Shown here: positions 27,093 to 36,057 of the stretch, in pieces
How the letters are laid out: each line of letters begins with the position of its first letter
Numbering within the stretch: the stretch's first letter is position 1
From: Bordetella genomosp. 4
GTDB taxonomy: Bacteria > Pseudomonadota > Gammaproteobacteria > Burkholderiales > Burkholderiaceae_B
Length of the DNA: 64,000 bases
Reading direction: 5' to 3'
NCBI RefSeq assembly: GCF_002261185.1
Contig: NZ_NEVQ01000013.1
Span: 1,116,001-1,180,000, forward strand
Translations under genes and position numbers: made by a program
The notes under the pieces: model-generated
Told to the model about the DNA's origin: nothing
Database searches by the model: none
The model's input: the letters and a program-made list of their open reading frames with translations, nothing else

Positions 27093-28253
27093 TTATTGCG
27101 CGTAAGAAAACCGCCCATCGCGAATCACCCCCATCACGCGGGCGCGCTCATCAAAGCCCTGGTGATCGGTCTTGGAAATATTCAGCACCCCATTGGGGAC
27201 CACCAATTCCCGCGTGTTTTCCAACGCGTCGCGCAACGCCGCACGGAACTCGGGCGTCCCCGGCTTGGCGCCCGTTTTCAAGGCACGACCCACTGCAGAA
27301 TCCAGCAGCATCCACGCTCCGTATGCATCCCCCGCAAACTGCGTCAGGCTGTTGGGGCCGTGCTGAGCCTCATACTTGTCTGCAAAGGCCACCGCCACTG
27401 ATTTAACGGGGTTGCTGTCCGGCAGTTCTCGCGCCACCACGCCAGGCCCCGTGGGGAACAACGTGCCTTCGACGTCTTTACCGCCCACTTGCAGGAACTC
27501 CAGCGTGCCGATGCCATGGGTCTGATAAATGGGGCCTTTGTAGCCACGCTCGATCAAGGTTTTTTGCGGCAGCGCCGCGGGCGTGCCCGAACCGGCGATC
27601 AGGACCGCATCTGGCTTTGCCGCCATGGCTTTGAGCACCTGTCCCATCACCGAAGCATCAGTACGCTGAAAGCGTTCTTGAGCGACGACTTTGATATCGT
27701 TGCCGGCGGCCTTGTTGAATTCGGCCCACCAGCTATCGCCGTAGGAGTCGGCAAACCCGATAAACGCTACATTTTTGATGCCTTTTGCGCGCATATCATC
27801 CACTAGCGCCGACGCCATCAGCGAGTCGTTTTGCGGCATCTTGAAGGCCCAGCGGCGCTTGGGATCATCGGCAGGCTCGACAATGACCGCCGAGGCAGCG
27901 AGAGCGACCATAGGTGTACCGGTCTCAGCCAGAACATCCAGGCCAGCCAGGGCGGACGCCGTGATGTTGGGGCCGACAATCGCGTCGACCTTGTCCTCGG
28001 AGGTCAGCTTTCGGAAATTCTTTACCGCCCGGCTCACGTCCGTACCGTCATCCAGAACGACGTACCGTGCGGGCTCCCCTCCTAACGTCGCCGGCCACAG
28101 GCGGATGGCATTATTGGTCTGAATACCAATCGCAGCGGCGGGTCCAGTCGACGAGATATCGACCCCGATGACGACTTCGGCCTGAGCGGACCAAGACAGC
28201 AAAGGCGCAATAGTGGCGGCCAACGCAGCCAGGCGCAATAAAGGATTAGGCAT
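27093..28253 (-). CDS. Branched-chain amino acid-type ABC receptor (LivJ/LivK-like), orphan
   Basis: A 386-residue type I periplasmic-binding protein with a signal peptide (MPNPLLRLAALAATIAPLLSWSAQA). The mature N-terminus EVVIGVDISSTGPAAAIG and the VGPNITASALA hinge segment are characteristic of Leu/Ile/Val or amide/urea-type receptors. No livHMGF permease or ATPase genes are adjacent and the gene has its own terminator, so it must share a transporter encoded elsewhere. The ATG at 28253 is preferred over an upstream in-frame start since the signal peptide begins there. Confidence 0.88.
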   Translation of the reverse strand: MPNPLLRLAALAATIAPLLSWSAQAEVVIGVDISSTGPAAAIGIQTNNAIRLWPATLGGEPARYVVLDDGTDVSRAVKNFRKLTSEDKVDAIVGPNITASALAGLDVLAETGTPMVALAASAVIVEPADDPKRRWAFKMPQNDSLMASALVDDMRAKGIKNVAFIGFADSYGDSWWAEFNKAAGNDIKVVAQERFQRTDASVMGQVLKAMAAKPDAVLIAGSGTPAALPQKTLIERGYKGPIYQTHGIGTLEFLQVGGKDVEGTLFPTGPGVVARELPDSNPVKSVAVAFADKYEAQHGPNSLTQFAGDAYGAWMLLDSAVGRALKTGAKPGTPEFRAALRDALENTRELVVPNGVLNISKTDHQGFDERARVMGVIRDGRFSYAQ

Positions 28254-28461
28254 GAGGGAGTCCAGCAGAGTAGTGAAAAATAATGAATGGATGCGCATCC
28301 GTGCCACGGATGATATTCAAAACAAGCCATTATTTTGCCGGAACCTGATTGTCGCGCCGAGACACGTCCGTCAGATGGTGAATTAGGACGCATTGAAAGC
28401 CACTGAAATCGGAACTGTCGGCAATGATGAAGCCCCGCCGGTATCAGGTAGCTTAAAAGCA

Positions 28462-28487
28462 AAATGCCAGCGCTAGCGCTGGCATTT
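28462..28487. terminator. 26-bp perfect palindrome
   Basis: AAATGCCAGCGCT is followed directly by its exact reverse complement, giving a 13-bp stem with no enforced loop. A-runs on one side become T-runs on either strand. It lies 24 bp past the stop of the small minus-strand ORF and is best read as its terminator, though its symmetry would also suit a dimeric DNA-binding protein. Confidence 0.6.
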
Positions 28488-28511
28488 CGTCTGGCTGGCA
28501 GATAAGCCAGA

Positions 28512-28697
28512 TCAGCGGCGTATAACGCGGCAAGAGGAGATGATCGGATGCGCCTGGCGGGCCTCATCCATACCGTGCAGTATTTCTCCGATGGCTTCCA
28601 GGAAATGGGTCACGCCATCCCGAAAACCACGCCAACCGCTTGGCGCTCCACCGGCCGGTTTGCCCGGCGGCGTAGCTCTGCTTGTGGAAACTTCCAT
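28512..28697 (-). CDS. Small hypothetical protein (61 aa)
   Basis: A 61-residue ORF beginning MEVSTSRATP. A strong AAGGAG ribosome site lies 7 bases upstream of the ATG, and a palindromic terminator lies just past the stop, so it looks like a real monocistronic gene. The N-terminal third is Pro/Gly-rich; the middle (FRDGVTHFLEAIGEILHGMDEARQA) would make an amphipathic helix. No family is recognised. A plus-strand ORF over the same bases lacks these signals. Confidence 0.65.
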   Translation of the reverse strand: MEVSTSRATPPGKPAGGAPSGWRGFRDGVTHFLEAIGEILHGMDEARQAHPIISSCRVIRR

Positions 28698-28851
28698 GAC
28701 CTACTCCTTGAGAAGAATGAAAGGGAACCACAAGAGTCATCTTACGCTCGGTCTTGTTGCAGCACAACATAGAACCGAATCCACTATGGCAAACCAGCAA
28801 CACCACGGGGAATTATGATTTTTTGCAACGCAGCAAAAATGGATAGCGCCG

Positions 28852-30597
28852 CTATTCCAGACGATCCAGATCGACGCGCAACGCGCGATTTAGCGGCGTC
28901 GCAACCTTGACCCGCAGATCATTGCTGTGAGCACGCAAGATCTCGCGCTTGACGTCCAGGATCTGCTGGGAATGCATGGAAAACTCGGTCAGGCCGAGCC
29001 CCAGCAACAGGCGTGTCAGGCGGGCGTCTCCGGCCATTTCGCCGCATACCGCCACAGGCTTGCCCATACGGGCGCCGACGTTGATCGTATTAGCGATCAG
29101 CCGCAATACGGCGGGATGGAGAGGGTCATACAGACTCGCCACGTCGTGATCTCCCCGGTCGACCGCCAGGGTGTACTGGATCAAGTCGTTGGTGCCGATG
29201 GACAGGAAATCCAGGGCCTCGGCAAAGGGCTCGATCGCAATCGCTGTGGCGGGAACCTCGACCATGGCGCCGACTTCGATCCGATCGGCGTAAGACTGGC
29301 CGCGTGCATCCAGTTCCCGTTTGGCCGCCTCGATGGCGGCGAATGCTGCTCGGACCTCGTGCATATGCGCCACCATGGGCAGCAGCAGCCGGACATGGCC
29401 ATGCGCCGACGCCCGCAAAATGGCGCGCAATTGCGTCGCGAACATGTCCGGATGCGCCAGGCAGTAGCGGATCGCCCTCAGCCCGAGCGCAGGATTCATT
29501 GCGACGGTAGCTTCTTCGTCCAGGGTTTTGTCGGCGCCTATGTCCAGCGTGCGGATCGTCACCGGCCGCCCCGCCATGGTCCGCACGACGGAGGAATAAG
29601 CCTGGTACTGTTCTTCTTCGTTGGGCAGCGTCTGGCGTCCCATGAACAGAAATTCGCTGCGGAACAGTCCTATGCCATGAGCGCCGGCAGCCAACGCAGC
29701 CTCGGCTTCATCGGGCAATTCGATATTGGCATGGAGCACGATTTCGATGCCGTCCAGCGTGACGGCGGGTTCATCGCGCAACAGCGCCAGCGCGGCGCGC
29801 TCGGCAGCGTAAGCCACTTGACGGTCGCGGTATTCCTGCAGCATGCGTGGCGAAGGATTGACCAGCACCGCGCCCGTAGCGCCGTCCACCACCACCGTGT
29901 CGCCATCGCGCACCAGCTCGCGCACGTGGCCCAATGCAACGACTGCCGGCACGCCCATGCTGCGCGCCACAATCGCGGTGTGCGATGTCGGCCCGCCCAG
30001 GTCCGTGACGAAAGCCGCAAAACGGCCGCCACGCAAACGCAGCATATCGGCCGGAGAAATATCGTGCGCCACGACGATCAAAGGATCGTCGCCGTCCAGA
30101 CTCCCTGCATCGGGCAAGATCACCGGATTGCCCGACAAGACTTGCAGCACCCTCTCGATCACCTGACGCACATCGGCGCCACGCTCGCGCAGATACTCGT
30201 CCTCCATGGCCTCGAATTGCTCGCCCAGAATCTGACCTTGCGCGGCCAACGCCCATTCTGCGTTGTAATGGCGCTCGCTGATCAGTGCGCGGGTCTGCTC
30301 GGCCAACAACGGATCGGCCAACAACAGGCAGTGCACGTTCAACATGGCGCCCAGTTCGCGCGGCGCATCCGCCGGCAGGCTATCGGCCATTTTCTGCAGA
30401 TCTGCCAGAGCGACGGTCAGCGCTTGCGTCAGGCGTTCGCTTTCTGCGGCGACGTCTTCCGGAGCAATACGATAGTGAGCGACCTCAAGCGAGGCGGCCC
30501 CCATCACCACTGCACGTCCTATCGCGTATCCCCGCGCCACGCCCTTGCCCTGCAAGGCGACCACGGCACTACCGACGGCAGCAGGAGGCGCAGTCAT
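28852..30597 (-). CDS. ptsI: PTS enzyme I (phosphoenolpyruvate-protein phosphotransferase)
   Basis: Cytoplasmic 581-residue enzyme that passes phosphate from PEP to HPr. The phosphorylated histidine is H206 in GGPTSHTAIVARS, and the C-terminal PEP-binding barrel has FRSEFLFMGR, RTLDIGADK and FLSIGTNDLIQYTL. The ATG at 30597 lies 19 bp after the HPr stop. With EIIA and HPr upstream but no EIIB/EIIC sugar permease here, it probably feeds a regulatory phosphorelay. Confidence 0.95.
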   Translation of the reverse strand: MTAPPAAVGSAVVALQGKGVARGYAIGRAVVMGAASLEVAHYRIAPEDVAAESERLTQALTVALADLQKMADSLPADAPRELGAMLNVHCLLLADPLLAEQTRALISERHYNAEWALAAQGQILGEQFEAMEDEYLRERGADVRQVIERVLQVLSGNPVILPDAGSLDGDDPLIVVAHDISPADMLRLRGGRFAAFVTDLGGPTSHTAIVARSMGVPAVVALGHVRELVRDGDTVVVDGATGAVLVNPSPRMLQEYRDRQVAYAAERAALALLRDEPAVTLDGIEIVLHANIELPDEAEAALAAGAHGIGLFRSEFLFMGRQTLPNEEEQYQAYSSVVRTMAGRPVTIRTLDIGADKTLDEEATVAMNPALGLRAIRYCLAHPDMFATQLRAILRASAHGHVRLLLPMVAHMHEVRAAFAAIEAAKRELDARGQSYADRIEVGAMVEVPATAIAIEPFAEALDFLSIGTNDLIQYTLAVDRGDHDVASLYDPLHPAVLRLIANTINVGARMGKPVAVCGEMAGDARLTRLLLGLGLTEFSMHSQQILDVKREILRAHSNDLRVKVATPLNRALRVDLDRLE

Positions 30598-30616
30598 AGG
30601 ACATTCCAGGCTGGTG

Positions 30617-30886
30617 TTATTCGTGCTCACCGAATTTGCTGTCGAACAGGTTCTGAATTTCAGAAAGCGCCTGGTCGGCATCGCCCCCCGAGGCCTCTAG
30701 ACGTACGGTAATCCCCTTGCCTGCAGCCAGCATCATGACGCCCATGATGCTTTTGGCGTTGACACGCTGCGCACCGCGGGAAATGAAGATTTCACTGCCG
30801 AACTTGCTGGCCAATTGTGTCAATTTGGCGGCAGCTCGCGCGTGCAGGCCCAGCTTGTTGGAGATGGTGATGTCAGAAATCGGCAT
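30617..30886 (-). CDS. ptsH: PTS phosphocarrier protein HPr
   Basis: An 89-residue phosphocarrier. H15 in LGLHARAA is the residue phosphorylated by enzyme I. S46 sits in NAKSIMGVMML, the motif recognised by HPr kinase, an enzyme that also occurs in many betaproteobacteria, so a second layer of control is possible. It lies between the EIIA gene (4 bp upstream) and ptsI. Confidence 0.96.
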   Translation of the reverse strand: MPISDITISNKLGLHARAAAKLTQLASKFGSEIFISRGAQRVNAKSIMGVMMLAAGKGITVRLEASGGDADQALSEIQNLFDSKFGEHE

Positions 30887-30890
30887 AGAG

Positions 30891-31289
30891 TCAGTCTACC
30901 TGTAAACAACCTTGCACGCCGCCAGCCAATGCCTTGGCGCGCGTCTGCGCCAAGCCTTGATCACGCGAGGTCAGGGCCCGCAACAACATCGAAGTATTCA
31001 ATCCTGCTACCACACAGCATTGCGTGCCCAGCGCCTGGGCCTCTGCCACTGCACGCTTGGCGATATTGGCAGGGGTGGCGCCAATCAAATCGGTCAGCAC
31101 CAACACCCCCTGCCCCTCATCGGCAGCCCGGATGTCGCGCAATAGGGATGGCACCTGTTCCTCGGGCATATCCTCCGGCTGGATATCATGCACCGACATG
31201 CGGTTGCCCGCCTCGCCCAGCACGTGAACGGCAAACTCACGCATCGCCTCGCCCAACGGCGCGTGCACGACAATGACAATACCCGTCAT
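30891..31289 (-). CDS. PTS EIIA component, mannose family
   Basis: A 132-residue EIIA-Man-type domain. H9 (IVIVVHAPLG) is the expected phosphorylation site, and VLVLTDLIGATPANIA is the conserved core. The ATG at 31289 is preferred to a longer frame that runs into gshB. It is encoded alone without EIIB, EIIC or EIID; in betaproteobacteria this gshB-EIIA-HPr-EI cluster is thought to work in regulation rather than sugar transport. Confidence 0.9.
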   Translation of the reverse strand: MTGIVIVVHAPLGEAMREFAVHVLGEAGNRMSVHDIQPEDMPEEQVPSLLRDIRAADEGQGVLVLTDLIGATPANIAKRAVAEAQALGTQCCVVAGLNTSMLLRALTSRDQGLAQTRAKALAGGVQGCLQVD

Positions 31290-31299
31290 GACAGAACCT

Positions 31300-32256
31300 T
31301 TATGCCACCGCGCGTTCGAGGGCCGCTGCGAACATGTCGGCCACGTCAAACCCGGTTTGCTCGGCGATCTCCACGAAACAGGTCGGGCTGGTGACGTTGA
31401 CTTCGGTCACATAATCGCCGATGACGTCCAGTCCGACCAAGAGCAGACCGCGTGCAGCCAGCTTCGGGCCGACCTGTGCGGCGATCTCTGCGTCACGCGC
31501 CGACAGCGGCTGCGCCACGCCCCGGCCGCCAGCGGCCAGATTGCCGCGCGTTTCGCCCGCCAAAGGAATGCGCGCCAGCGAATACGGCACCGCCTCGCCG
31601 CCTATCAGCAAGATGCGCTTGTCGCCCTGGACGATCTCTGGAATGTAGCGCTGCGCCATGATGGTGCGCTCGCCATTGTCGGTGAGCGTTTCGAGAATGG
31701 CGTTCAGATTGGGCTCAACGGCCTGCAGGCGGAATATACCCGTGCCGCCCATGCCATCCAGCGGCTTGACGATGACGTCCTGATGCTTGGCGTGAAAAGC
31801 CTTGATCCGCTGCATGTCGCGCGTCACCAACGTGGGCGCTGCCAAATCGGCGAACTCGGTGATCGCCAATTTTTCCGGGTGATTACGGATTGCTGCCGCG
31901 TCGTTAAAGACCTTGGCGCCCTGGGCCTGGGCATACTCCAGCATATGCGTCGAATAGACGTACTCCATGTCGAATGGAGGGTCTTTGCGCATCAGCACAG
32001 CGCCGAACTGCGACAGCGGCACGTCGCGTGCCTCGCCGCTGTCACGCCACCAATCATGGCCGTGCAGATCGGCGCCTTCGACCAGCTCGATCGCGGTGCT
32101 GCGCGCCAGCACAACGCCCGCGTCGATGAACAGGTCACCCTGTAATGCCACGCTGAGCGTATGGCCGCGCGCGACCAGCGCGCGCATCATGGCAACCGAA
32201 CTATCCTTGTAGGCCTTCAGGCGCGGCAAGGGGTCAATAACGAATAAGACATGCAT
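31300..32256 (-). CDS. gshB: Glutathione synthetase
   Basis: ATP-grasp ligase joining gamma-glutamylcysteine and glycine; 318 residues. The N-terminus MHVLFVIDPLPRLKAYKDSS, the segment DPPFDMEYVYSTHMLE, and VVKPLDGMGGTGIFRL are diagnostic, as is the C-terminal GLDVIGDYVTEVNVTSPT. The ATG at 32256 is internal to a longer open frame whose extra part lacks similarity. It heads the gshB-EIIA-ptsHI run. Confidence 0.94.
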   Translation of the reverse strand: MHVLFVIDPLPRLKAYKDSSVAMMRALVARGHTLSVALQGDLFIDAGVVLARSTAIELVEGADLHGHDWWRDSGEARDVPLSQFGAVLMRKDPPFDMEYVYSTHMLEYAQAQGAKVFNDAAAIRNHPEKLAITEFADLAAPTLVTRDMQRIKAFHAKHQDVIVKPLDGMGGTGIFRLQAVEPNLNAILETLTDNGERTIMAQRYIPEIVQGDKRILLIGGEAVPYSLARIPLAGETRGNLAAGGRGVAQPLSARDAEIAAQVGPKLAARGLLLVGLDVIGDYVTEVNVTSPTCFVEIAEQTGFDVADMFAAALERAVA

Positions 32257-32361
32257 AGAGATATCCCGGTCGCGCGTGGAACACACCCCCACGCGCCATA
32301 CCGCCATCGTAGCGTAAATGACCCGCCCGCGCCGGGCGGCTTGACGATCTTTTTGCGGCGA

Positions 32362-32392
32362 CACGGTCAGCCGCGCATAGCGGCTGGCCGTG
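32362..32392 (-). terminator. Hairpin downstream of infC
   Basis: CACGGTCAGCCG pairs with CGGCTGGCCGTG (one G-U) around a 7-nt loop, 14 bp past the infC stop. A second GC hairpin lies at 32323-32339. Neither has a clear T-run. Together they probably end the thrS-infC transcript. Confidence 0.5.
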
Positions 32393-32405
32393 GGCCAAAG
32401 CATCC

Positions 32406-32954
32406 TCAACCGGCGGCGTCAGCCTTGCCGGGCGTGCTCTTTTTGCGAGGAGCAAGCACCATGACCATCTGACGGCCCTCGAGCTTGGGCATGGCCTCGA
32501 CCTGGGCCAACTCGGTCAGATCGTCGCGCACACGTTCGAGAACGCGCATGCCGAGCTCTTGGTGAGCCATTTCGCGGCCGCGGAACCGCAGCGTGACCTT
32601 GGCCTTGTCGCCTTCTTCCAGGAAGCGGCGCAGGTTGCGCAGCTTGACCTGGTAGTCGCCTTCGTCGGTCGCCGGACGGAATTTGACTTCCTTGACCTGG
32701 ATGACCTTTTGTTTGGCGCGAGCTTCGGCTTGGCGCTTTTGTTCCTGGTACTTGAACTTACCGTAGTCCATCAGACGGCAGACTGGAGGATCCGCGTTGG
32801 GCGCGATTTCGACCAGATCCACGTCGGCTTGTTCGGAAAGACGGAACGCTTCGGCGAGCTTTACGATGCCCAGCTGTTCTCCGTCCAGACCTATCAGGCG
32901 CACCTCGGGGACACGGATCTCACCGTTGATGCGATTGGCTTTTTCAGTGGCGAT
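32406..32954 (-). CDS. infC: Translation initiation factor IF-3, AUC start
   Basis: IF-3 of 182 residues. Homology runs upstream of the first GTG (32903) through [10 protein letters not shown] to an ATC codon at 32952-32954, which is preceded by TAGGAG with suitable spacing. No ATG, GTG or TTG lies in frame between the ribosome site and the conserved start, so ATC is the initiator. E. coli infC starts with AUU, and IF-3 represses its own mRNA by rejecting such codons, so the same control is expected. The next gene is gshB, not rpmI-rplT as usual. thrS is just upstream. Confidence 0.93.
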   Translation of the reverse strand: MATEKANRINGEIRVPEVRLIGLDGEQLGIVKLAEAFRLSEQADVDLVEIAPNADPPVCRLMDYGKFKYQEQKRQAEARAKQKVIQVKEVKFRPATDEGDYQVKLRNLRRFLEEGDKAKVTLRFRGREMAHQELGMRVLERVRDDLTELAQVEAMPKLEGRQMVMVLAPRKKSTPGKADAAG

Positions 32955-32974
32955 GTTGACAACTCCTAAAAGAT

Positions 32975-34927
32975 TTAAGCAGCACTGCTATCGGTATTGA
33001 CGACGTCCCGGCGGGCGGCGACGTCTTGGGTCAAGCGGTCGGAGAAGGCCTCCAGCGTAATGACGCCGAGGTCCAGCCCGCCCAGACCACGCACCGCAAC
33101 AGTGCCATTCTGCTTTTCCTTGTCGCCCACGACAAGGATATATGGCACCTTTTGCAGGCTGTGCTCGCGGATTTTACGGGTGATTTTTTCACCACGCAAA
33201 TCGGACTGCACCCTAAAGCCTTGTTTTTTAAGGTTTTGCGTGATTTCCGCCGCATATTCGGCCGACGGCTCGGAAATACAACACACGACGGCCTGCACCG
33301 GGGCCAGCCAGGGCGGCATCGCACCGGCGTGGTTTTCGATCAGCATACCAATAAAACGCTCGAGCGAACCGAGGATAGCCCGGTGCAGCATCACCGGCGG
33401 ACGGCGCTGATCCTGCTGGTCGACGTATTCCGCGCCCAAGCGGACAGGCATGGAAAAATCGACTTGAATCGTGCCGCACTGCCAATGACGGCCGATCGCG
33501 TCTTTCAGCGTGTACTCGATCTTGGGACCGTAGAACGCGCCCTCCCCGGGAGAAATCTCGAACTCGCAACCGGTGCGGCGCAGGCTTTCCATGAGCGCCG
33601 TTTCCGCCTTGTCCCAGACTTCGTCGGTGCCGATGCGTTTCTCGGGGCGTGTCGCGACCTTGTACAGCACCTCGGTAAAACCGAAATCGCGGTACACCTT
33701 TTGCAAGAGTGCCGTGAAATCGGCGCATTCGTCCTGCAATTGGTCTTCGGTACAGAAAATATGGCCGTCATCTTGCGTAAACCCGCGCACGCGCATCATG
33801 CCGTGCAAGGAACCGGAGGGCTCATTGCGATGGCATTGGCCGAATTCGCCGTAGCGCAAAGGCAGCTCGCGATAGGAGTGCAAGCCCGCGTTGAAGATCT
33901 GCACATGGCCCGGGCAGTTCATCGGCTTGAGGCCATACACGCGGTTTTCGGACTCGGTCGTGAACATGTTTTCACGATAGTTGTCCCAGTGGCCGGTCTT
34001 TTTCCAGAGCGAAATGTCGAGAATCTGCGGGGCCTTGACCTCTTGGTAGCCGTTGTCCTGGTAGACCTTGCGCATGTATTGCTCGACTTGCTGCCACAAC
34101 GCCCAGCCTTTGGGGTGCCAGAAAATCAGCCCCGGCGCCTCGTCCTGGAAGTGGAACAGATCCAGTTCACGGCCGATCTTGCGATGGTCGCGGCGCTCGG
34201 CTTCTTCGAGCATGTGCAGATAGGCGTCTTGCTCGTCTTTCGTCGCCCAGGCGGTGCCGTAGATGCGCTGAAGCATCTCGTTGTTGCTATCGCCGCGCCA
34301 ATAGGCGCCCGCGACCTTCATGAGCTTGAAGACTTTCAGCTTGCCCGTAGACGGGACGTGAGGCCCGCGGCACAGATCGATGAAATCGCCCTCGCGGTAG
34401 AGGCTGAGCGTCTCGTTGGACGGGATCGAGGCGATGATCTCAGCCTTGTAGTCCTCGCCGATGCTCTTGAAAAAAGCGACCGCGTCGTCGCGCGTCCATT
34501 CCTCGCGCGTCACGATCTCGTCCTTGCGGGCGAGCTCGGTCATCTTTTTCTCGATAGCCGCCAGATCCTCAGGCGTAAAGGGACGCTTGTAGGAAAAGTC
34601 GTAATAAAAGCCGTTTTCGATGACCGGACCTATCGTGACCTGCGCATCGGGAAACAAGGACTTGACCGCATACGCCAGCAAGTGCGCTGTCGAGTGACGG
34701 ATCAAATCCAGGCCGTCGGGGTCCTTGGCCGTGACGATGGCCAGTTGAGCATCCTGATCAATGCGAAAACTCGTGTCGACCAGCTTGGCCTCGCTGCCAG
34801 GCAGCGTAACACGGCCGCCCAGCGCGGCCTTGGCCAGCCCGGTGCCGATGGACTGCGCAACCTCGGCGACCGTGACCGGTGCCGGGAACTGACGCTGCGA
34901 ACCATCGGGCAATGTGATCTGTACCAT
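32975..34927 (-). CDS. thrS: Threonine-tRNA ligase
   Basis: Class II synthetase, 650 residues from the ATG at 34927 ([10 protein letters not shown]). The order is an N-terminal TGS domain, an editing domain with [16 protein letters not shown], the catalytic core with [29 protein letters not shown], and an anticodon-binding domain. The stop is 20 bp before the infC start, and the pair probably form one transcript. A long structured leader precedes it. Confidence 0.95.
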   Translation of the reverse strand: MVQITLPDGSQRQFPAPVTVAEVAQSIGTGLAKAALGGRVTLPGSEAKLVDTSFRIDQDAQLAIVTAKDPDGLDLIRHSTAHLLAYAVKSLFPDAQVTIGPVIENGFYYDFSYKRPFTPEDLAAIEKKMTELARKDEIVTREEWTRDDAVAFFKSIGEDYKAEIIASIPSNETLSLYREGDFIDLCRGPHVPSTGKLKVFKLMKVAGAYWRGDSNNEMLQRIYGTAWATKDEQDAYLHMLEEAERRDHRKIGRELDLFHFQDEAPGLIFWHPKGWALWQQVEQYMRKVYQDNGYQEVKAPQILDISLWKKTGHWDNYRENMFTTESENRVYGLKPMNCPGHVQIFNAGLHSYRELPLRYGEFGQCHRNEPSGSLHGMMRVRGFTQDDGHIFCTEDQLQDECADFTALLQKVYRDFGFTEVLYKVATRPEKRIGTDEVWDKAETALMESLRRTGCEFEISPGEGAFYGPKIEYTLKDAIGRHWQCGTIQVDFSMPVRLGAEYVDQQDQRRPPVMLHRAILGSLERFIGMLIENHAGAMPPWLAPVQAVVCCISEPSAEYAAEITQNLKKQGFRVQSDLRGEKITRKIREHSLQKVPYILVVGDKEKQNGTVAVRGLGGLDLGVITLEAFSDRLTQDVAARRDVVNTDSSAA

Positions 34928-35169
34928 CGAAAATTTCCTGGGGGAAGAAACAACAAACGCGGCTATCGGCCGCGTTTTGTCTGGTTGCTTGTTTGGGGCC
35001 TGCCGTCTACCTGACGAGAACCCGACGCTGAATAAAACTAACGCGGCATGGGGCGGAAGTTTCCGGTCGTAGTTCGTGTCGGGCGAATAATCATGTGCTG
35101 GCCACCTGAGGCGGGCACGCAAAAACGGGAACAACAATCATCGGGCGCGTGCCTGGATTCCCTATTGTA
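34928..35169 (-). promoter_or_regulatory. thrS leader with alternative hairpins
   Basis: A candidate -10 TACAAT (35164-35169) implies a leader of about 230 nt. Just before thrS a perfect 9-bp hairpin (AAACGCGGC/GCCGCGTTT, 34955-34977, loop 5 nt) is followed in minus-strand sense by GTTGTTTC. Upstream, 35040-35047 repeats the 3' arm (GCCGCGTT) and could pair with the 5' arm, an antiterminator-like layout. No other gene is seen in the 380 bp between thrS and the response regulator, apart from the latter's own promoter region. Confidence 0.45.
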
Positions 35170-35307
35170 TCACTCGACATCCAACAATACTTAACTTCAG
35201 ATAGGTCTTATTTATCGGTCAATTCAGGCGCTGCGCCTCAGGTCTGCATCGTTTTGGATAAGGTCAGCAATGGAACGTTTCTCCACCACTGGCCACACAC
35301 CAGGACT

Positions 35308-36039
35308 ATGTCAGCCATTACGCCTTCGACCTCCCCCGAGCACGCTGCGACCTCGCCATACGTGGAGCGGCGTTACCTGCTGCTATCCGGCACCAACCAT
35401 CGAGTCCGTATCGCCATACTGGACGACCACCCGGTCATCACGCTGGGCGTGGCCGCCTATCTGCGGGCACAACCCGATTTTGATATCGTCCATACCGACA
35501 CCTCGTCCGAGTCTCTGCTGCGAAATCTGCATGAGCATCCTTGCGACGTCGCACTGGTGGACTTCTACCTCCCCAGACAGACCGTGGACGGCGTGGATTT
35601 CATCCGGCGCCTACGCCGCCACCACCCCAAAATGGCGATCATTACCTTTTCCGCGGGTGCTGCCGACGAAACCGAATACGCAGCGTTTCGTGCCGGCGCG
35701 ACGGGATATCTGCCCAAATCCGCCCCGCTGCCTACGCTGGTCGAGGTCATCCGCGCCTCTTGCAACGCCAATCTCGACGGGTTCATTACGCACAAAAACG
35801 GCGCGCTGAGCCTGACGCCGCCGCGCCACCCCGATACGCGGCTGACGCTGGCGGAAATCGAAGTCCTGCGCCTCATTTCCCAGGGCCTGTCGGTCACTCA
35901 GGTCTCCGCCCGCCTGCTACGCAGCAAAAAAACCGTCAGTACACACAAACGCCGCGCCATGGCCAAATTGGGCGTCGCAGACGATCTATCCCTGGCCTTG
36001 TACCTGAAAGAAAAGTTCGATCGGCCTGCCGGCCCCTGA
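35308..36039 (+). CDS. LuxR-family response regulator, RcsB-like
   Basis: A 243-residue two-domain regulator. The receiver domain (about 33-155) has acidic D39/D40, phospho-acceptor D85 (ALVDFYLP) and K137 (YLPKSAP). The C-terminal LuxR-type HTH (about 170-235) ends AMAKLGVADDLSLALYL, which resembles RcsB more than NarL or BvgA. The ATG at 35308 is chosen as the receiver domain follows soon after; the frame is open further upstream. An HPt gene lies 18 bp downstream and no sensor kinase is in the window. It probably receives phosphate through that HPt. Confidence 0.85.
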   Translation: MSAITPSTSPEHAATSPYVERRYLLLSGTNHRVRIAILDDHPVITLGVAAYLRAQPDFDIVHTDTSSESLLRNLHEHPCDVALVDFYLPRQTVDGVDFIRRLRRHHPKMAIITFSAGAADETEYAAFRAGATGYLPKSAPLPTLVEVIRASCNANLDGFITHKNGALSLTPPRHPDTRLTLAEIEVLRLISQGLSVTQVSARLLRSKKTVSTHKRRAMAKLGVADDLSLALYLKEKFDRPAGP

Positions 36040-36057
36040 CTTCTATCAGGCCGATCT

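Noticed and set aside
28540-28818. 92-residue plus-strand ORF
   Set aside because: It overlaps the minus-strand 61-residue ORF, which has the better ribosome site and terminator.
28927-30711. 594-residue plus-strand open frame
   Set aside because: Antisense shadow of ptsI; composition is His/Gln/Arg-rich without domains.
33026-35014. 662-residue plus-strand open frame
   Set aside because: It is antisense to thrS, has no family motifs, and reflects the high-GC third-position bias of the real gene.
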